Below are positions 35,040-44,203 of a stretch of DNA of 64,000 nucleotides, one piece after another. A program made the position numbers and the translations under genes. The notes under the pieces are model-generated. The model did no database searches, was not told the DNA's origin, and was given only the letters and a program-made list of their open reading frames with translations. The DNA comes from Nocardia pseudobrasiliensis NBRC 108224 (GTDB taxonomy: Bacteria; Actinomycetota; Actinomycetes; Mycobacteriales; Mycobacteriaceae), in assembly GCF_001613105.1 (NCBI RefSeq), contig NZ_BDBS01000024.1:62001-126000 (forward strand). Reading direction: 5' to 3'. The number at the start of each line of letters is the position of its first letter. The first letter of the stretch is position 1.

Positions 35040-36176
35040 TCACAAATTCCCTCGTAGGTCCTGCTCTCGCTCGATCGCCTGGAACAACGCCGCAAAGTTT
35101 CCTACTCCGAACCCCTGCGACCCATGGCGCTCGATCAGTTCGAAGAATCCGGTGGGCCGGTCTTGGGGAGGGCGGGTGAGGATTTGGAGGAGGTGGCCGT
35201 GTTCGTCTCGGTCTACCAGAGCGCCTCGCCGGGCCAGTTCGGGGATGGGCGTGGTGATGGGGCCCAGACGGTCGGAAAGGCGCGGGTCCTCGTAGTAGGT
35301 GTGCGGGGTCGGAAGGAATTCGACGCCGCGGGTGCGCATGGCGTCGATTGCGGTCAGGATGTCGTCGGTGGCGAGGGCGACGTGCTGGACACCAGGGCTG
35401 CCGTGGAACCGGAGGAATTCGTCGACCTGACTGTCGCGGACGGATTCGGCCGGTTCGACCACCGGGAATTTCACCCGTTGTCGCGGGTCGGCGACCACCC
35501 GGGAGCGTAGGGCCGAATATTTGGTGGAGATTTCTCCGTCCACGAATTCCGCCATCGTGGCGAAGCCGAAAATGCGCTGGTAGAAATCCACCCATTCATC
35601 CATCCGGCCCGCTTCCACGGCCGCGACACAGTGATCGACGGCGTGGAAGTAGGGGGCGGGGGCGCCCGACATGGCGAATCTCCTCGCCGAGTAGCCGGGC
35701 AGATGGACGCCGCGGTAGCGGGACCGGTCGACGAATGTATGCCGGACCTGCCCGTAGGCCGCGATCGACGCGAGCAGCACCGAACCGTCCCGGTCGCTCG
35801 TCCGATGCGGTTCGACCAGACCGCGTGCGCCTCGAGCCAGCGCATGCTCGTAGGCGGCACCGACATCGGTCACCTCCAGACCGACGTCGATCACGCCGTC
35901 GCCGTGGTGATGAACGTACTCACCCAATTCCGTCCCGGGCCGGGCGGCGCCGGTGACCACGAAACGTGCCGCGCCCGAACGTAATACATACGAGCACTCG
36001 TCCGGACTGCCCGTCTCCGGGCCCCGATAGGCGACCGGATTCATCCCGAAGGCGGTGGCGAAGAAATGCGCGGACTGGAACGCGTTGCCCACCGCGAACA
36101 CGATTGCGTCGAAACCGCGTACATCGAACGGATTTCTCGGTCTCGTTGCCGCGGCGGCCGGGGACGGGCTGCTCAT
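35040..36176 (-). CDS. hppD: 4-hydroxyphenylpyruvate dioxygenase
   Basis: ATG 36176 overlaps the EF-hand gene's stop by one codon (ATGA) and gives 378 residues. Two vicinal-oxygen-chelate domains are seen. The iron ligands are His in AVDHCVAAVEAGRM and in GVQHVALATDD, and Glu in the FFELIERHGSQGFGVGNF segment, followed by NFAALFQAIEREQ. It converts 4-hydroxyphenylpyruvate to homogentisate in tyrosine breakdown. No homogentisate dioxygenase is in view. The C-terminus is slightly shortened but complete. Confidence 0.92.
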   Translation of the reverse strand: MSSPSPAAAATRPRNPFDVRGFDAIVFAVGNAFQSAHFFATAFGMNPVAYRGPETGSPDECSYVLRSGAARFVVTGAARPGTELGEYVHHHGDGVIDVGLEVTDVGAAYEHALARGARGLVEPHRTSDRDGSVLLASIAAYGQVRHTFVDRSRYRGVHLPGYSARRFAMSGAPAPYFHAVDHCVAAVEAGRMDEWVDFYQRIFGFATMAEFVDGEISTKYSALRSRVVADPRQRVKFPVVEPAESVRDSQVDEFLRFHGSPGVQHVALATDDILTAIDAMRTRGVEFLPTPHTYYEDPRLSDRLGPITTPIPELARRGALVDRDEHGHLLQILTRPPQDRPTGFFELIERHGSQGFGVGNFAALFQAIEREQDLRGNL

Positions 36177-36715
36177 GCCCCGACGAGCAGATCGGCGATC
36201 GGGTCCTCGGCGGGGCTGGTGTAGTACCGGCAGATCACCTCGGCCCATTCCGTCGCGGTGATCGCACCGGTTCCCGAGGTGTCGAGCTTGGCGAACATCG
36301 CGGCGGCGTTATCGGCGTCGAAACCGATCAATCGCATGTAGGCGGCGTATTCGGCGCGGTCGATCAAACCGTCGTCGTTGCGATCGCAGATCGCGGCCAT
36401 CGCCTCGGCATACGGTCGCAGATAGGCCATGTTCGCCGCGGGATCGGTGACTGCGGCGAGGTATTCGTCGATATCCACCACTCCGTCGCCGTTGTTATCG
36501 GCATGGGCCGACAGGCCCTGCCAATAGCCCTGATGCGACTCCCGCACGGCCCGCGCCTTGGCCGAGGTTGGCGGCTCGCCCAAGCCGGTGATGATTCGCT
36601 CGGCCAGCATATGGAAATCCGATTCCTCCAGCACCCCGTTGTGATTGGCGTCCAGCATGTCGAAGCGGGTGCGGATCCTGCTCGAAAGGGCATCGCTCAC
36701 AGCGTTATCGCTCAT
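36173..36715 (-). CDS. EF-hand calcium-binding protein, calerythrin-like
   Basis: ATG 36715 gives 180 residues; a GTG at 36727 is an alternative. Four EF-hand loops are visible: DANHNGVLEESD (12th position Asp instead of Glu), DNNGDGVVDIDE, DRNDDGLIDRAE and DTSGTGAITATE. The last three have the canonical Glu at position 12. This resembles the calerythrin-type proteins of actinomycetes. It is translationally coupled to hppD, an unusual partnership. It likely buffers or senses calcium in the cytoplasm, as no signal peptide is seen. Confidence 0.85.
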   Translation of the reverse strand: MSDNAVSDALSSRIRTRFDMLDANHNGVLEESDFHMLAERIITGLGEPPTSAKARAVRESHQGYWQGLSAHADNNGDGVVDIDEYLAAVTDPAANMAYLRPYAEAMAAICDRNDDGLIDRAEYAAYMRLIGFDADNAAAMFAKLDTSGTGAITATEWAEVICRYYTSPAEDPIADLLVGA

Positions 36716-36787
36716 GCTTCCGATCACCTTCCCTGAGTGGAGTGAAGCGGACCACAGCGAAGTCCATCATATAGAACCGACCGGTTG

Positions 36788-37594
36788 TTAGTCTCGGCAT
36801 TGCTGTCCGGCCACCTCGCGCACAGTGTCGGCGATGGCCCGGAAATCCTTACGGAGCAGGGCTCCGTGATTGCTGGGCACCTTCGCGGCGATCCGAATGC
36901 GAGGATTGCGCGCCACCACGGCGTCGAGCCCGGCGCGGATTCGCTCCTGCTCATCGCCACGGCTTCCGAACGACGTCCCAGAGGCGACGACATAGCGCAC
37001 CGGGACGGCGATGCGGTCCAGCACCGCGCCCAGTTCGCGCTCGCGGGAGAGTTTGCCCAGTTCGATATTGCTCTCGGCCTGCTGCGTGGCGCTCATGCGC
37101 GGGGTCAGACCGGTCGGGCGCAGCAGTGGCATGAACCAGTTGAGCCGTTTGAACAGCTTGCGGATGCGCTGTTCCATGGCCGCGTCCAGCCAGTCGAACG
37201 GGAAACCGCCGTCGACCAGGACCGCGCCCACAGTGCGATCGGGATTCCGCTCGGCCCAGTGGGCGGCGACGACCGCACCGTAGGACCAGCCCACAACCAG
37301 CGCCCGGTCCACGCCCCGGGCGGCGAGTACGGCATCCACGTCCCGCACGGCGGCCTCGAAGGAGTAGTCCGTCGAACGCCTCGACTTGCCGCGCGCCCGC
37401 TCGTCGTAGGTGATGTGCCGGAACTCGGAGCCGAGTTCGGCGCGGACCCTGCGCCAGTAGCCCTGGGTGGCGAACTGGCCGTTGAGGTAGATCACGGGCA
37501 GGCCGGAACCTCCGGTGTCGGTAACGGCCAGGGCCGTATCGTCGACCGGCACCATGCCGGTCCAGGCTGCGTTGGTCGAGCGAGCGTCGAACAT
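36788..37594 (-). CDS. Alpha/beta hydrolase
   Basis: ATG 37594 follows AAGGAG by nine bases, giving 268 residues. The fold markers are VIYLNGQFATQGYWRRV (oxyanion region), the nucleophile elbow VVGWSYGAVVAAHWAE (Gly-Trp-Ser-Tyr-Gly), a late acid near VPVRYVVASGTSFGSRGDEQ and a catalytic His in PSNHGALLRKDF. Substrate unknown. It is a stand-alone gene upstream of the EF-hand/hppD pair on the same strand, 72 bases away. Confidence 0.8.
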   Translation of the reverse strand: MFDARSTNAAWTGMVPVDDTALAVTDTGGSGLPVIYLNGQFATQGYWRRVRAELGSEFRHITYDERARGKSRRSTDYSFEAAVRDVDAVLAARGVDRALVVGWSYGAVVAAHWAERNPDRTVGAVLVDGGFPFDWLDAAMEQRIRKLFKRLNWFMPLLRPTGLTPRMSATQQAESNIELGKLSRERELGAVLDRIAVPVRYVVASGTSFGSRGDEQERIRAGLDAVVARNPRIRIAAKVPSNHGALLRKDFRAIADTVREVAGQQCRD

Positions 37595-37776
37595 GGTGGT
37601 ACTCCTTGGGTTCGATCCGGGGTTCGGCGGATGGCCTGTGAATACAGTCGCCGTACCGGCTGACACGAACCTGACAGCGGCCTGATGCCCCGGCTTATAT
37701 CGCGCTCGTCCGGGACGCGCGCAGCGAATCCGGTTGTGTGACAGCCACGTCAGCTGTCGCCCGGCAGCCGATGGGC

Positions 37777-37813
37777 AAGTGCCCCTCACCGGGTGGTCAG
37801 GTGAGGGGCACTT
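37777..37813 (-). terminator. Perfect hairpin terminator
   Basis: AAGTGCCCCTCACC (37777-37790) pairs with GGTGAGGGGCACTT (37800-37813), 14 perfect pairs, 9-base loop. It lies between the small gene ending at 37899 and the hydrolase start, so it ends transcription of the former. The remainder of 37595-37898 shows no gene. Confidence 0.75.
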
Positions 37814-37898
37814 TCGCGGGGCCACGGGAGCGGCGATCGCTCGTACGCGGGAAATGGGCTGCGGGAGTAGGCGATCGGGCTCGGGCGTGGCCGTTGGT

Positions 37899-38102
37899 TC
37901 AGGCGACCTCGGAGCGGTGGTGCTCGGAGCGGTGGTGTTCGGTTAGTTCGGTGAAGATGCGCAGGCCCTCGGCTACCTTGCCGGAGAGGATGTTGAGCTG
38001 TTCGGGGCCGAGTGGGTCGCTGGTGGCCGCGGCCGAGGCGAGGCGGTCGCGGACCTGCTCCAGCCACAGTTGCGCGAACTGGATGTGGCGGTCGGGAGGC
38101 AT
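37899..38102 (-). CDS. Small hypothetical protein with a tandem C-terminal repeat
   Basis: ATG 38102 gives 67 residues. The sequence is helical (HIQFAQLWLEQVRDRLASAA, then EQLNILSGKVAEGLRIFTEL) and ends in HHRSEHHRSE, caused by an exact 15-bp tandem duplication at 37908-37937. Unknown family. It is followed by the hairpin at 37777. Confidence 0.6.
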   Translation of the reverse strand: MPPDRHIQFAQLWLEQVRDRLASAAATSDPLGPEQLNILSGKVAEGLRIFTELTEHHRSEHHRSEVA

Positions 38103-38141
38103 GCACCGACAGTACCCGAATTCGAACATCAGTTCGAGTGT

Positions 38142-38816
38142 TCAGTGGTCGTGTCTTTCGGTGAGTTCGCCGGAGTAGAGGGCGCGCAGGCCCGCGGCGG
38201 CCAGGGCCGTGCAGTGATCGACGAGGCCGGACATGGGAAGGTCGAGGTGGCCGTCCTGTTTTTCGGTGATGACCTGCTGCAGCATGCCGACCACGGCATG
38301 GGAGTAGATCTCGATCGAGGCGTCGGGCGCGGCATCGGGCCGGGCGCGTCGGGCGGTCTCGGCGACCAGTTCGGCGAAGCGGCGCAACGATTCCCGCATA
38401 CGGCCCTCGGCCTGGGCGGGTGCGGGTTCGGCGAAGACGATGCGCAGTTTGCGTCGATCGGCGGCCAGCGCCTCGAGGAAGGTGCCGATGCCCGCGCGCA
38501 GCTTCCGATCGCCCGCGGCGGGTTCGGCGGCGACGGCCGCGGCCACCGCGTCGAACAACTCACCCACTACCGCGTCGAAGACGGTGACGAACAGTTCCCT
38601 TGTGCCCGCGAATGATTCGTAGAAGTAGCGATCGGTGAGTCCGGCCTCCCGGCAGACATCCTTGACGCCGGTATTGAGCACGCCCCGGGCGCCGAACAGC
38701 TCATAGCCCGCCCGCAGCAACTGCTCGCGCCGCGCCGCCACCCGCAACTCGGCATCGATACCGCCGTAGCGCCGCCTGGGTCGACGCCGGGGCGAGTCCT
38801 CGGCGGGTTCGGGCAC
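38142..38816 (-). CDS. TetR-family regulator
   Basis: A 224-residue protein. The DNA-binding domain has ARREQLLRAGYELFGARGVL, then VKDVCREAGLTDRYFYESFA, the usual TetR helix-turn-helix. The C-terminal domain is Ala-rich and helical, with no known ligand. It is divergent from the FAD oxidoreductase gene and probably acts on the palindrome at 38885-38902. Confidence 0.88.
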   Translation of the reverse strand: MPEPAEDSPRRRPRRRYGGIDAELRVAARREQLLRAGYELFGARGVLNTGVKDVCREAGLTDRYFYESFAGTRELFVTVFDAVVGELFDAVAAAVAAEPAAGDRKLRAGIGTFLEALAADRRKLRIVFAEPAPAQAEGRMRESLRRFAELVAETARRARPDAAPDASIEIYSHAVVGMLQQVITEKQDGHLDLPMSGLVDHCTALAAAGLRALYSGELTERHDH

Positions 38817-38884
38817 CCGGAACTCCTTCCCTGTGGATTCTCCTCGCCATTATCCAGCGAGCGACCGCATACCTCTGGTAAATA

Positions 38885-38902
38885 TGACTATCGTAATCGT
38901 CA
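38885..38902. promoter_or_regulatory. Candidate TetR operator in divergent region
   Basis: TGACTATCGTAATCGTCA is an imperfect 18-bp palindrome (TGAC-n-AT-n4-AT-n-GTCA symmetric). It lies between the TetR gene and the FAD oxidoreductase gene, 24 bases before the chosen start. The size and position fit a TetR dimer site. Confidence 0.45.
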
Positions 38903-38925
38903 GATTTGAAGCAAGGCGGGTCGGG

Positions 38926-40734
38926 GTGACGAAAGAGCTTGGGGGACAGCCGCTGTCGCGGCGAACACTGCTACGCGGCGCGGCCGCCGCGGGTGCGATC
39001 GGATTGACCGGCGGCACGACCGCGCAGGCCACACCGCTTGCGGGCGGCCGTCGGCGCAACGGCCCGGCGCGCAATCGGGTCGCGGTGCTGGGTGCGGGCA
39101 TCGGCGGGCTCACCGCCGCGCACGAACTGGCCGAACGAGGTTTCGAGGTCACGGTTTTCGATCGCAAGGAACTCGGCGGCAAATCCCGAACCATCGGAGT
39201 GCCGGGCAGCGCCGCCGGTGGCCGCGCGGCGCTCCCGGGCGAGCACGGCGCCCGCGGCTTCACCTCGTTCTATCACCACGTGCACGACACCATGCATCGA
39301 ATTCCGGTGCCGGGCAACGCCAACGGCGTCTACGACAATCTGGTGCCGTTCTCGGTCGGCGATCCGCGCTATCCCCGCACGGACAATCTGCCCGACGGCT
39401 TCCCGCTCATGTTCGGCTTCTACTTCGACCCCAGGGAACTGCTCACCCCGCAGGGCTGGCAGCGCGTGCTGGTGGAGATGTTCACCAGGGGCCGCGCGAT
39501 ACCGGTGCCCGAGGCGATATATCTGGCGAGCCGCCTGGTCGCCTATCTGACCTCCTGCGAGGAGCGTCGCTTCGGTCAGTGGGAAAACGTCGCGTGGTGG
39601 GATTTCGTCGGCGCCGCAACGCGTTCCGCGGAGTACCGCAGCCTCGCCGCGACCGGTCTGACCCGGGCGCTGGTCGCCGCGAAGGAGACCGTCGCCAGCG
39701 TCCGCTCGATCGGCAATATGGCCGAGGCCTTCCTGATCGCACTGCTCGCCGAGGCCACCGGCGGGCCCAAGGTGTATGAGGTGCTCAACGGACCCACCAA
39801 CGAGGTGTGGCTCGATCCGTGGATCGCACTGCTGCGTGGCCTGGGTGTGGAATTCCACACCGGCCACGAGGTCCAGGGTTTCGACCTCGACGGCGGCAGC
39901 GTCGCGGGCGTGCGCATCCGGCAGCCCAGCGGCGCGGTCGCGCGCGTCGAGGCCGACTGGTACGTGTGCGCGGTGCCGACCGATCGCGCCCGCGCGCTCT
40001 GGTCGGCGGAGATGCGGCAGCTGGATCCCGCGCTGGCCGCGATGGACGGGCTGTTCGTGGACTGGATGAACGGCCTGCAGATGTTCGTCACCCAGCCGCT
40101 GAACCTCGGCCACGGTTACAACATCTACCTCGATTCGCCCTGGCGGCTGACCTCCTATACGCAGAAGGCGTTCTGGCCCGGCGATTACGCGGCCAAGTAC
40201 GGCGACGGCACGATCGTGGACGGCCTGACCATCGATATCGCCGACTGGGACACTCCGGGCGCCCTGTTCGGCAAACCCGCGAAACTGTGTACCCGCGAGG
40301 AGATCTACCGCGAGACCTGGGCCCAGCTGACCGCCGCGCTCAACGACGACGGCGCGGTACAACTGCCCGACGGCATCGTGGCCGATTGGATGCTCGATCC
40401 CGGCATCACCTGGTCCGGCGACGCGAATCACAACGACGAACCGCTGCTGGTCAACACCATCGGTTCCTGGCAGAAGCGGCCGACCGCGACCACCGCGATC
40501 CCGAATCTGTTCCTGGCCGCGGACTATGTGCGCACCGATTTCGACCTGGCCACCATGGAGGGCGCGAACGAGGCCGCGCGGCACGCGGTGAACGCGATTC
40601 TGGACTCCTCGGGTTCACCGGCCCCGCGCGCCCGGCTGTTCACCCGGGAGACGATCGCCGCTCTGGATCCGTTGCGCCAGGCCGATGCCGCCCGCTACCG
40701 GGCCGGTCAGCCGAATCTGTTCGATATCGGGTGA
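38926..40734 (+). CDS. Tat-exported FAD-dependent oxidoreductase
   Basis: GTG 38926 is chosen since it starts just before a twin-arginine signal (LSRRTLLRGAAAAGAIGLTG); an ATG at 38884 would start inside the putative operator. 602 residues. The FAD-binding motif is RVAVLGAGIGGLTAAHELAE, then VTVFDRKELGGKS. A C-terminal NLFLAADYVRTDFDLATMEG segment, followed by ANEAARHAVNAI, is typical of the amine oxidase/phytoene dehydrogenase-like family. It probably oxidises a lipid or isoprenoid outside the membrane; the exact substrate is unknown. It is followed by an LLM oxidoreductase 33 bases downstream. Confidence 0.82.
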   Translation: MTKELGGQPLSRRTLLRGAAAAGAIGLTGGTTAQATPLAGGRRRNGPARNRVAVLGAGIGGLTAAHELAERGFEVTVFDRKELGGKSRTIGVPGSAAGGRAALPGEHGARGFTSFYHHVHDTMHRIPVPGNANGVYDNLVPFSVGDPRYPRTDNLPDGFPLMFGFYFDPRELLTPQGWQRVLVEMFTRGRAIPVPEAIYLASRLVAYLTSCEERRFGQWENVAWWDFVGAATRSAEYRSLAATGLTRALVAAKETVASVRSIGNMAEAFLIALLAEATGGPKVYEVLNGPTNEVWLDPWIALLRGLGVEFHTGHEVQGFDLDGGSVAGVRIRQPSGAVARVEADWYVCAVPTDRARALWSAEMRQLDPALAAMDGLFVDWMNGLQMFVTQPLNLGHGYNIYLDSPWRLTSYTQKAFWPGDYAAKYGDGTIVDGLTIDIADWDTPGALFGKPAKLCTREEIYRETWAQLTAALNDDGAVQLPDGIVADWMLDPGITWSGDANHNDEPLLVNTIGSWQKRPTATTAIPNLFLAADYVRTDFDLATMEGANEAARHAVNAILDSSGSPAPRARLFTRETIAALDPLRQADAARYRAGQPNLFDIG

Positions 40735-40767
40735 CCTGCTGCCGGACGGAAAGATTCCAGGACTAGC

Positions 40768-41712
40768 GTGGGGTGGGTGGAACTACGGATCTTCACCGAA
40801 CCCCAGCAAGGCGCAGATTACGACGACCTCCTGCGGGTCGCGAAGACGACCGAGGACGCGGGCTACGACGCGTTCTTCCGCTCCGACCACTATCTGAAGA
40901 TGGGCGGGGTCTCCGGACTGCCCGGCCCGACCGACGCCTGGATCACCCTGGGCGCGCTGGCCCGCGAGACCTCTCGGATCCGGCTTGGCACCCTGGTCAC
41001 CGCCGCCACCTTCCGACATCCGGCGGTCACGGCCATCTCGGTGGCCCAGGTCGACCAGATGTCCGGCGGCCGAGTCGATTTCGGCTTCGGTTCGGGATGG
41101 TTCGCCGATGAGCACACCGCCTTCGGCATTCCGCTCTACGAGGTGAAGGAGCGGTTCGACCGCTACGCCGAACAGCTGGAGATCATCACCGGTCTGTGGG
41201 AGACGCCCGCGGAGCAGACATTCTCCTACCGCGGCAAGCATTTCCAGCTGGTCGACGCGCCCGGACTGCCCAAGCCCGCGCAGCGCCCGCGCCCGCCGGT
41301 GATCATCGGCGGCGGCGGTAAGAAGCGCACGCCCGAGCTGGCCGCCCGCTTCGCGCAGGAGTTCAACCTGCCCTTCGCCGATTCCGCCACCGCCGCAGCG
41401 CAATTCGATCGGGTTGCCGACGCCGCCCGGGCGATCGGCCGCGATCCGGGCGAGATCGTCCGGTCGGCCGCGCAGGTGCTGTGCGTGGGTCGCGACGATG
41501 CCGAGGTGGCTCGCCGCGCCGCGGTCATCGGCCGCGAGGTCGAGGAACTGAAGGGCAACGGCCTGGCCGGTACGCCGGGCGAGGTCGTGGAGAAGATCGA
41601 GCGCTACCGAGAGGCGACAGGCATCACCCGCCTGTATCTGCAGGTGCTGGATCTCGCCGATCTCGATCACCTGGAACTGGTCGCCGCGGAGGTCGCGCCG
41701 AAGCTGGGCTGA
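40768..41712 (+). CDS. LLM-class (probably F420-dependent) oxidoreductase
   Basis: GTG 40768 gives 314 residues; GTG 40777 is an alternative. The family features are ELRIFTEPQQGADYDDLLRV, DAFFRSDHYL, TSRIRLGTLVTAATFRHPAV, GGRVDFGFGSGWFADEHTAF and PPVIIGGGGKKRTPELAARF. This is a luciferase-like TIM barrel; in mycolate actinobacteria most such proteins use F420. It is co-directional with the FAD enzyme and is likely co-transcribed. Substrate unknown. Confidence 0.85.
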   Translation: MGWVELRIFTEPQQGADYDDLLRVAKTTEDAGYDAFFRSDHYLKMGGVSGLPGPTDAWITLGALARETSRIRLGTLVTAATFRHPAVTAISVAQVDQMSGGRVDFGFGSGWFADEHTAFGIPLYEVKERFDRYAEQLEIITGLWETPAEQTFSYRGKHFQLVDAPGLPKPAQRPRPPVIIGGGGKKRTPELAARFAQEFNLPFADSATAAAQFDRVADAARAIGRDPGEIVRSAAQVLCVGRDDAEVARRAAVIGREVEELKGNGLAGTPGEVVEKIERYREATGITRLYLQVLDLADLDHLELVAAEVAPKLG

Positions 41713-41719
41713 GGAATGC

Positions 41720-41756
41720 GCTCGGCCCCGCAGTCGAAACGGCTGCGGGGCCGAGC
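41720..41756. terminator. Bidirectional terminator between convergent genes
   Basis: GCTCGGCCCCGCAG (41720-41733) pairs with CTGCGGGGCCGAGC (41743-41756), 14 perfect pairs, 9-base loop, followed by CTTTC on the + strand. It lies between the converging LLM gene and the first MmpL gene. Confidence 0.85.
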
Positions 41757-41766
41757 CTTTCACATC

Positions 41767-44067
41767 TCAGCCGATCGAAACGGGTTCCTTGCTGCGCGGT
41801 TCGCGCAACTCGTGCAGCCGCGCGCCCTCCACATCGATATCCGGCACGATCCTGCTCAACCAGCCCGGTATCCACCACGCCGCCCGTCCCATCAGCACCA
41901 GCAGCGACGGGATCAGGATCATGCGGACCAGGAAGGCGTCGAACAGCACTCCGACCGCGAGCGCGAAACCCATGGACTTGGCCGTGACATCGGATTCCAG
42001 CAGGAACGAGCCGAACACCGAGATCATGATGATCGCGGCGGAGGTGACCACGCGCACGCCGTGGTGATAGCCCTTGATCATCGCCTGGGTCGGCGGTTGG
42101 CCGTGGACGTACTCCTCGCGCATGCGGGTCACCAGGAAGACCTGGTAGTCCATGGCCAGGCCGAAGACCAAGCCGATCAACATGATCGGCAGGAAGCTCA
42201 CGATCGGGCGCGGTTCGTCGATCAAGCCGAAGGCGCCCTCCTGGAAGATCAGCACGGTCGCGCCGAAGGTCGCGGCCATCGACAGCAGAAAGCCCAGCGC
42301 CGCGGTCAACGGCACCAGCACCGACCGGAACACCGCGATCAGCAACAGGAACGCCGCACCGGCGACGATCGCCAGATACGGCACGATCTTACTCAGCAGC
42401 GCGTGATCGACATCGGCGTAGATCGCGGTGAGACCCGTTATGCCGTAACTGATTCCGAACTGCGACCGCAGTCCGGCCTCGGCGTCGCGGGCATCGCGCA
42501 CCAGATCCTTGGTGTCCTGATTGTTGGGGCCGGTCTTGGGCACCGCCATCAGCAGCGCGCCCTCGCCGTCCTGGCTGAACTGCGGTTCGGTCACGTAGTC
42601 CATATCCGAATATCCGGCGAGCTTGTCGCGCAGGGCGTTCACCGCCGCCTGTCGCTGCGCCGGATCGACCTTCGTCAGATCGGCGACCACCTGCAGCTTG
42701 CCGTTGGCGCCCTCGCCGAAGCCCGCGGTCTGCAGATCGTAGGCCTTGCGAATCGTGCTGGTCTTGGGCTGGCTGTCGTCGCCGGGCAGGCCCAGTTGCA
42801 GATGCAGCGCGGGCGCGGCGAGCAGTCCGAGGACCACGATGGCCAGGACGAGGGTCAGCCAGGGCGCGCGCCCGATCACGCGGGCGACCCGCTCACCGTT
42901 GGTCATCGTCGAATCGTCCTCGGGATCGTGCTGGGCGATCACGGGCAGTTTCGGTTTGAACAGGAAGCGGCCGAACGCGCCCAGCAGTGCGGGCATCAGT
43001 GTGATCGCCGTCAGCACCGCGAACGCCGCCGCGATCGCGCCGCCCAGGCCCATGAAGGTGAGGAAGCGAATGTTCACGATTGCCAGTCCCACCAGTGCGA
43101 TGATCACCGTGGCTCCCGCGAACACCACGGCCGAACCGGCGGTCCCCAGCGCGGTGCCCGCGGCCTCCTCGCCCGAATCATGAACGGCCAGTTCGTGTTT
43201 GTAGCGCGAGACGATGAACAGCGCGTAGTCGATGGACAGCGCGATACCGATCATCGACGCGAGGAAGGTGGTGAAGCTGGGCACCGACAGGAACGAGGTG
43301 CCCAGGAAGATCACCGACATGGCCGCGCCCAGCCCGACCAGTGCGGTGATGATGGGCACGAACGCGGCCACGATCGCGCCGAAGGCCACGATCATGACCA
43401 CCAGCGCGACCGCCATGCCGATCAGTTCGGCCTTACCGCTGGGCTGCTGCTGTTCCATGGCGATGGTGCCGCTGAGTTCCACCGTCAGGCCCGCGCGCCG
43501 GGCATCGTCGGCGACATCGTAGGCGGCCTTGCGATTGTCGGCGGTGACGTCGGTGACCGCCTTGATGTTGAACGGAACGCTCAGCACCGCAACCGCATCC
43601 GGGTCGGTCTTGTTCAGCACGTTCAGCGGCGCGCTGCTGCATTTGGAGAGGTAGGCGGCCGTCGTGCGGTCACCGGTGAGACAGCCCAGCTGTTCGGCGG
43701 CGGCCACCGGGTCGGCCAGCGGCTTCGAATGATCCACGATCGCCAGGCCGCCGAGTTTGCCGATCAGTCCGTCGATGGCCGCGCGAGCCTCCGGCTGGGT
43801 CAGTTTCTGCCCGGCCGGCGCGGCGATCACGTAGGTGCCGGTGACCGCGCCGAACTCCAGCGACTTCGACATACCGGGGAAATGCCGGTCGAGGATGTCG
43901 GTGGCCCGCTCCGAGGGGAGATTGGGCATGGTGAAGTCGTTGTTCATCGGCTTCTGCAGCTTCGCCCCCAATCCGCCCAGGATCAGGAACAGCAGCACCC
44001 AGACGGGCAGCACGATCCATTTGCGGCGAAACGCGAACTTGCCCCACCGGTACAGATAGACGGACAC
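41767..44067 (-). CDS. MMPL-family (RND-type) transporter 1
   Basis: GTG 44067 with AGGAG six bases upstream; 766 residues. The N-terminal helix (KWIVLPVWVLLFLILGGLG) is followed by a periplasmic loop, a bundle of six helices with a GIALSIDYALFIVSRYKHEL proton-relay-like segment (Asp-Tyr), a second loop and a second bundle with GLVFGLAMDYQVFLVTRMRE. This double layout with DY pairs is the MmpL signature. It likely exports a lipid or drug by proton motive force. It is the distal gene of the pair with the paralogue upstream on the same strand. Confidence 0.9.
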   Translation of the reverse strand: MSVYLYRWGKFAFRRKWIVLPVWVLLFLILGGLGAKLQKPMNNDFTMPNLPSERATDILDRHFPGMSKSLEFGAVTGTYVIAAPAGQKLTQPEARAAIDGLIGKLGGLAIVDHSKPLADPVAAAEQLGCLTGDRTTAAYLSKCSSAPLNVLNKTDPDAVAVLSVPFNIKAVTDVTADNRKAAYDVADDARRAGLTVELSGTIAMEQQQPSGKAELIGMAVALVVMIVAFGAIVAAFVPIITALVGLGAAMSVIFLGTSFLSVPSFTTFLASMIGIALSIDYALFIVSRYKHELAVHDSGEEAAGTALGTAGSAVVFAGATVIIALVGLAIVNIRFLTFMGLGGAIAAAFAVLTAITLMPALLGAFGRFLFKPKLPVIAQHDPEDDSTMTNGERVARVIGRAPWLTLVLAIVVLGLLAAPALHLQLGLPGDDSQPKTSTIRKAYDLQTAGFGEGANGKLQVVADLTKVDPAQRQAAVNALRDKLAGYSDMDYVTEPQFSQDGEGALLMAVPKTGPNNQDTKDLVRDARDAEAGLRSQFGISYGITGLTAIYADVDHALLSKIVPYLAIVAGAAFLLLIAVFRSVLVPLTAALGFLLSMAATFGATVLIFQEGAFGLIDEPRPIVSFLPIMLIGLVFGLAMDYQVFLVTRMREEYVHGQPPTQAMIKGYHHGVRVVTSAAIIMISVFGSFLLESDVTAKSMGFALAVGVLFDAFLVRMILIPSLLVLMGRAAWWIPGWLSRIVPDIDVEGARLHELREPRSKEPVSIG

Positions 44068-44155
44068 GGCGTCTCCTAGCGGTCGCGGATTCGAGCCTGG
44101 AGAACAACACGTCCGAGTCTGCTGTCAAGTAGCCACAAGATCAAGAGACAACGCG

Positions 44156-44189
44156 AAAGGCCGGGCCCCGACCTTGGGGCCCGGCCTTT
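44156..44189 (-). terminator. Perfect hairpin between the two MmpL genes
   Basis: AAAGGCCGGGCCCC (44156-44169) pairs with GGGGCCCGGCCTTT (44176-44189), 14 perfect pairs and a 6-base loop, with a TTT end in both directions. It separates the two MmpL transcripts, so the downstream MmpL gene probably has its own promoter. Confidence 0.85.
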
Positions 44190-44203
44190 GAACTCGACGG
44201 GTA

